This document shows, in pieces, positions 61,574 through 64,000 of a DNA stretch of 64,000 bases. Origin of the DNA: Oenanthe sinensis (taxonomy: Eukaryota > Streptophyta > Magnoliopsida > Apiales > Apiaceae); contig JAPMAC010000209.1 in NCBI GenBank assembly GCA_028671895.1, forward strand, positions 20,916,501 through 20,980,500, written 5' to 3'. Made by a program: the position numbers and the translations under genes. The notes beneath the pieces were generated by a model. It saw only the letters and a list, made by a program, of their open reading frames with translations, was not told the origin of the DNA and did no database searches. Position 1 is the stretch's first letter, and each line of letters begins with the position of its first letter.

Positions 61574-62847
61574 TGTGTAAAGCATAATGTAACGTAGTAT
61601 GTAATAGTGATAACGATAACTCAACTAAGAAACAAAGACAAATAAATAATACTAACTTGCAGCACAGAAATCCAGAAGGACATAATCAAGAAGATCATAC
61701 ATACATCATTGCTGAACATTCAAGATAGAAGAATTACTGAACGTCAGTGAGAGAAGTTCATTAATATGTTCAAGCCTCAGTGACAAATAAGAGTTCAGAA
61801 GACTTCATACTAAAGACAGAGCAGTGATTCATGTGTAATTGTCAAAGGGTTTCAGTGATCAGAAGCAATGCAAAAGCCCAGGGTTAATCAGCTGAAACAG
61901 AACAGAGATTAAGAGAATTCATTCAGTGTTAGTCGTTTGTGAACCAGACCAGTGCACTAAGCGTCAGCACAACAAGAAGAGAATTGTCTTAATTAATCAA
62001 AAGAAAATCAGTTGATCAAGCCAAGCCAGAAGAGTAAAATTCAAGTTGTAATTAATTCAAGAATTCAAGATAAATATGCTAAGGAAGGAATTACTACAAT
62101 TGGTGGTTCATTACTCTTGAAGCAGTGGGAAGGCGCAAAATAAGTCTTACAGGTGCCAATCAAAGTTTAAGTATGTGAGTGGCGCCTGTACAGGGAAGAC
62201 ACTGCACAGGCGCAACACACCTCTCAGGGGCAACTCAACTTCTCAATGTTTCTAAGTCAAGACAGTCTGTGAGTGGCGCCTACACAGTGCAACAACTGTA
62301 TAGGCGCAACTCATATTCAAAGGCGCAACATGCAATGGAAATTCTAAAGCATGAGTGGCGCCTATACAGGGCAACCATTGTATAGGCGCAGCTCATATAT
62401 TCAAGGCACAACTCAGGACAACAGATGCAACATACTTCAAGTGGCGCCCCTACACCACTACCACTATGCAGGCGCCACTCAGGACTTAGCATTGTGGAAA
62501 GCAAATTTCCAAGAAGTCTACAAATATATATGGGTTCAAATCAATTATTTTAATTAGTCATCATCTTCAAGCATTCAACACATACAGCCGGGAAGCTCCA
62601 TTAAAGCTAGACATTTATTTCACCCAACTGTATTGTGTTGTTATATTGTTTTGAACCCACTGCAGCTAATCATTTGATTAGATTTGTAGCACCACAGGGA
62701 TTTAATAATAACTTGTTATTTCCCAGCTTTGTGTTTTATTAACTGTCAAGTTCATTTCTTTAAAAACACAAACACTTCCGCAAATTAACTGAAATTTCTA
62801 CCACATCATATTCAACCCCCCCTTCTATGATGATATTGGACCTAACA
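61574..62847 (+). repeat. Element D 5' LTR (Sirevirus-type copia)
   Basis: The right end CCTAACA with the PBS two bases later is clear, as is the poly-C/TTCTATGATGA stretch before it. The left end is placed at TGTGTAAAGC because the following GTAATAGTGATAACGATAAC aligns in position with GTAACACTATAACTTATGTAAC of element B's LTR. The partner LTR is outside the window, so the left edge could be off by a few bases. An ATATATAT box is at about 62524. Confidence 0.75.
62181..62476. repeat. Four regularly spaced GGCGCC hairpins in element D LTR
   Basis: Hairpins start at 62181, 62275, 62357 and 62443 (94, 82 and 86 bp apart). Each begins (G)TGGCGCC, has a 10-15 base loop and ends with GGCGC. The third has a perfect 11-bp stem, GCGCCTATACA (62358-62368) with TGTATAGGCGC (62379-62389). 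Between them lie CAACTCA/CACTCAGG repeats. The array is a GC-rich island upstream of the likely TATA box. Confidence 0.92.
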
Positions 62848-62849
62848 AT

Positions 62850-62861
62850 TGGTATCAGAGC
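62850..62861 (+). promoter_or_regulatory. Element D primer-binding site
   Basis: TGGTATCAGAGC two bases after the LTR end. Confidence 0.93.
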
Positions 62862-63136
62862 TTGTTGATTGACTTTACAAATCAGATCCAAAAATAGTTT
62901 TTCTAAAAAGTGCATTTTTAGATCTAGAAAAATTTATCTTGAATTTTCTTTTATTTTTAAAGAAAATTCAATTTCGAATTTTTCATTGATTTTAATTTCA
63001 CTAAATTTTAAAAAAAAGCTATCAATCATCAAAAATCCGAATTAAAAATTATTTTCTCAATATTTAATTTTTATTCGAATTGATTTTAATTTTTGAGAAA
63101 TTAATTATTTCTTAAGATTTAAAATTCTTAATAGCC
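62862..63136 (+). other. Element D leader
   Basis: 275 bp, very AT-rich, without a gene. Confidence 0.7.
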
Positions 63137-64000
63137 ATGAGTACCCAAAAGCTAAGCAGTATTAAAATTCCCACCTTCGACAAAAATGAATACATCTTGT
63201 GGAAAAAGAAGATGACCATTTTCATCAAGACTTGTAATTCTCAATATTTAGGAATTCTTGAAAATGGCCCCTATGTTCCTCAAAAGCTTACACCGGAAAC
63301 AGTTTCAGAAGATGGCGTTCGGATTCCTCAAGGGTTTACCCCAAAGGAACCATCAGAGTTTACTGATACTGATAAAGAGAGAGTAACATGGGACAATCAT
63401 CTACAATGCATCTTGATGGATTCTTTGGACACAACAATGCTGAATCAGGTGATCAATTGCACAAGTGCCAAACAGATGTGGGACACAATAAATCTGCTAA
63501 TGGAGGGTACAGCTGAAGTGAAAGAAAACAGGCTGGACATTCTTACCTCCCAATATGAAGCATTCAAGTCACTTCCTGGAGAAAGTATAACTCAAGTTTT
63601 TGAGAGATACAACAAATTGCTAAATGACTTGTCTCTACATGGGAAGGCTTACACGCGAAGGGAAATCAACAGAAAATTCATGTTGACGCTGCCAGCACAC
63701 CTAGAGCACAAAATCTCTGCTATCAGAGAAAGAAGTGATATAAATGATATGTCAATTGAAATGCTATATGGAAAGCTCAAGACTCATGAGATGGAGCAAG
63801 AGCAGAGACAAATCATTTACGGCTCAGGTACAGTGGACAGTAAGAACACAGCACTGTTAAAGACGACAGCTCTTGTAGCCAGTGATATTGCTGTCAAGGA
63901 GACTAACAAAGAAGCACCTATAGTTGAAAAGGAAGAAATTGTAGAAGCTGAACTATCAGAATCTAATCAACCGGGTGATGAAGACGACTTCTATTCATTA
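63137..64000 (+). CDS. Element D copia gag (Sirevirus/SIRE type), 3' end outside window
   Basis: Open from ATG 63137 (MSTQKLSSIKIPTFDKNEYI) to the right edge, 288 codons. UBN2-type capsid region: ILWKKKMTIFIKT, ILENGPYVP, MWDTINLLMEGTAEVKENR, VFERYNKLLNDL. Residues after about 230 become acidic (EEIVEAELSESNQPGDEDD), as in gag of elements B and C before the knuckle. No lesion seen. The N-terminal layout parallels B (KIPMFDRDHYEEW) and C (KIPMLKRNEFTHW). Confidence 0.88.
   Translation, partial: MSTQKLSSIKIPTFDKNEYILWKKKMTIFIKTCNSQYLGILENGPYVPQKLTPETVSEDGVRIPQGFTPKEPSEFTDTDKERVTWDNHLQCILMDSLDTTMLNQVINCTSAKQMWDTINLLMEGTAEVKENRLDILTSQYEAFKSLPGESITQVFERYNKLLNDLSLHGKAYTRREINRKFMLTLPAHLEHKISAIRERSDINDMSIEMLYGKLKTHEMEQEQRQIIYGSGTVDSKNTALLKTTALVASDIAVKETNKEAPIVEKEEIVEAELSESNQPGDEDDFYSL

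Noticed and set aside
62179..62557. Overlapping plus and minus ORFs of 68-74 residues in element D's LTR
   Set aside because: They arise from the GGCGCC inverted repeats, which make both strands read alike.

Overview
The window is plant nuclear DNA made of transposable elements stacked inside one another. I found no convincing cellular gene, tRNA, rRNA or CRISPR array. The element types (Sirevirus/SIRE-type and Angela-type Ty1/copia, a chromodomain Ty3/gypsy of Tekay type, a non-autonomous gypsy derivative) and the AT-rich spacers fit a flowering plant, probably a large-genome eudicot. The species cannot be fixed from sequence alone. Coding calls rest on reading protein motifs. Element ends rest on TG...CA termini, primer-binding sites (PBS), polypurine tracts (PPT) and target-site duplications (TSD).

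My main reading is that almost the whole window is one old minus-strand Sirevirus, here called element A, blown apart by later insertions. Read right to left it has a 5' LTR (54784-56176 plus 60669-61258), a PBS (54770-54782), gag (54704-50399), protease, integrase, reverse transcriptase (48660-48269, then 33534), RNase H (to 32567), a long spacer, a decayed third ORF (6496-5273), a PPT-like site (about 4225) and a 3' LTR piece (4220-2342). The two LTR pieces share a diverged, roughly 93-bp tandem repeat region (2342-2650 and 60911-61258).

Insertions into A: (1) element C, a minus-strand Sirevirus-type copia with gag and 5' LTR at 1-2341, in A's 3' LTR. (2) A complete Tekay-type gypsy, 7486-30532, minus, TSD TGAGT, with 4.4-4.5 kb LTRs. 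Its pol is itself split by a complete Angela-type copia, 14818-23261, plus, TSD CTAAT. (3) Element B, a plus-strand Sirevirus at 33540-48268, TSD TGTCA, with gag, pol and a very large third ORF. (4) A 234-bp solo LTR-like element at 52267-52500, TSD TTTTT. (5) A 1.2-kb LTR-like insertion at about 53323-54511. (6) A non-autonomous gypsy derivative, 56177-60668, TSD TATAT, with 1.93-kb LTRs around only 633 bp. (7) An Angela-like LTR fragment at 61259-61573, itself entered by element D, a plus-strand Sirevirus-type copia (LTR about 61574-62847, gag from 63137) that runs off the right end.

The most unusual structure is in element B. Its left LTR is followed not by a PBS but by a second copy of the 335 bp that flank its right LTR, TSD included. 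The four substitutions between B's LTRs all lie in the first 312 bp. The remaining 899 bp of LTR plus the 335 bp of flank are identical apart from a poly-C length change. This looks like non-allelic gene conversion that overwrote the PBS and leader. Other points of note are the 1382-codon third ORF of B with a basic tail, an extra ORF in the Tekay leader, family-specific palindromic or periodic motif arrays in nearly every LTR or leader, and a large (AT)n difference between two otherwise near-identical LTRs. Every autonomous-type element examined in full carries at least one disabling lesion. Elements C and D are open as far as they can be seen.
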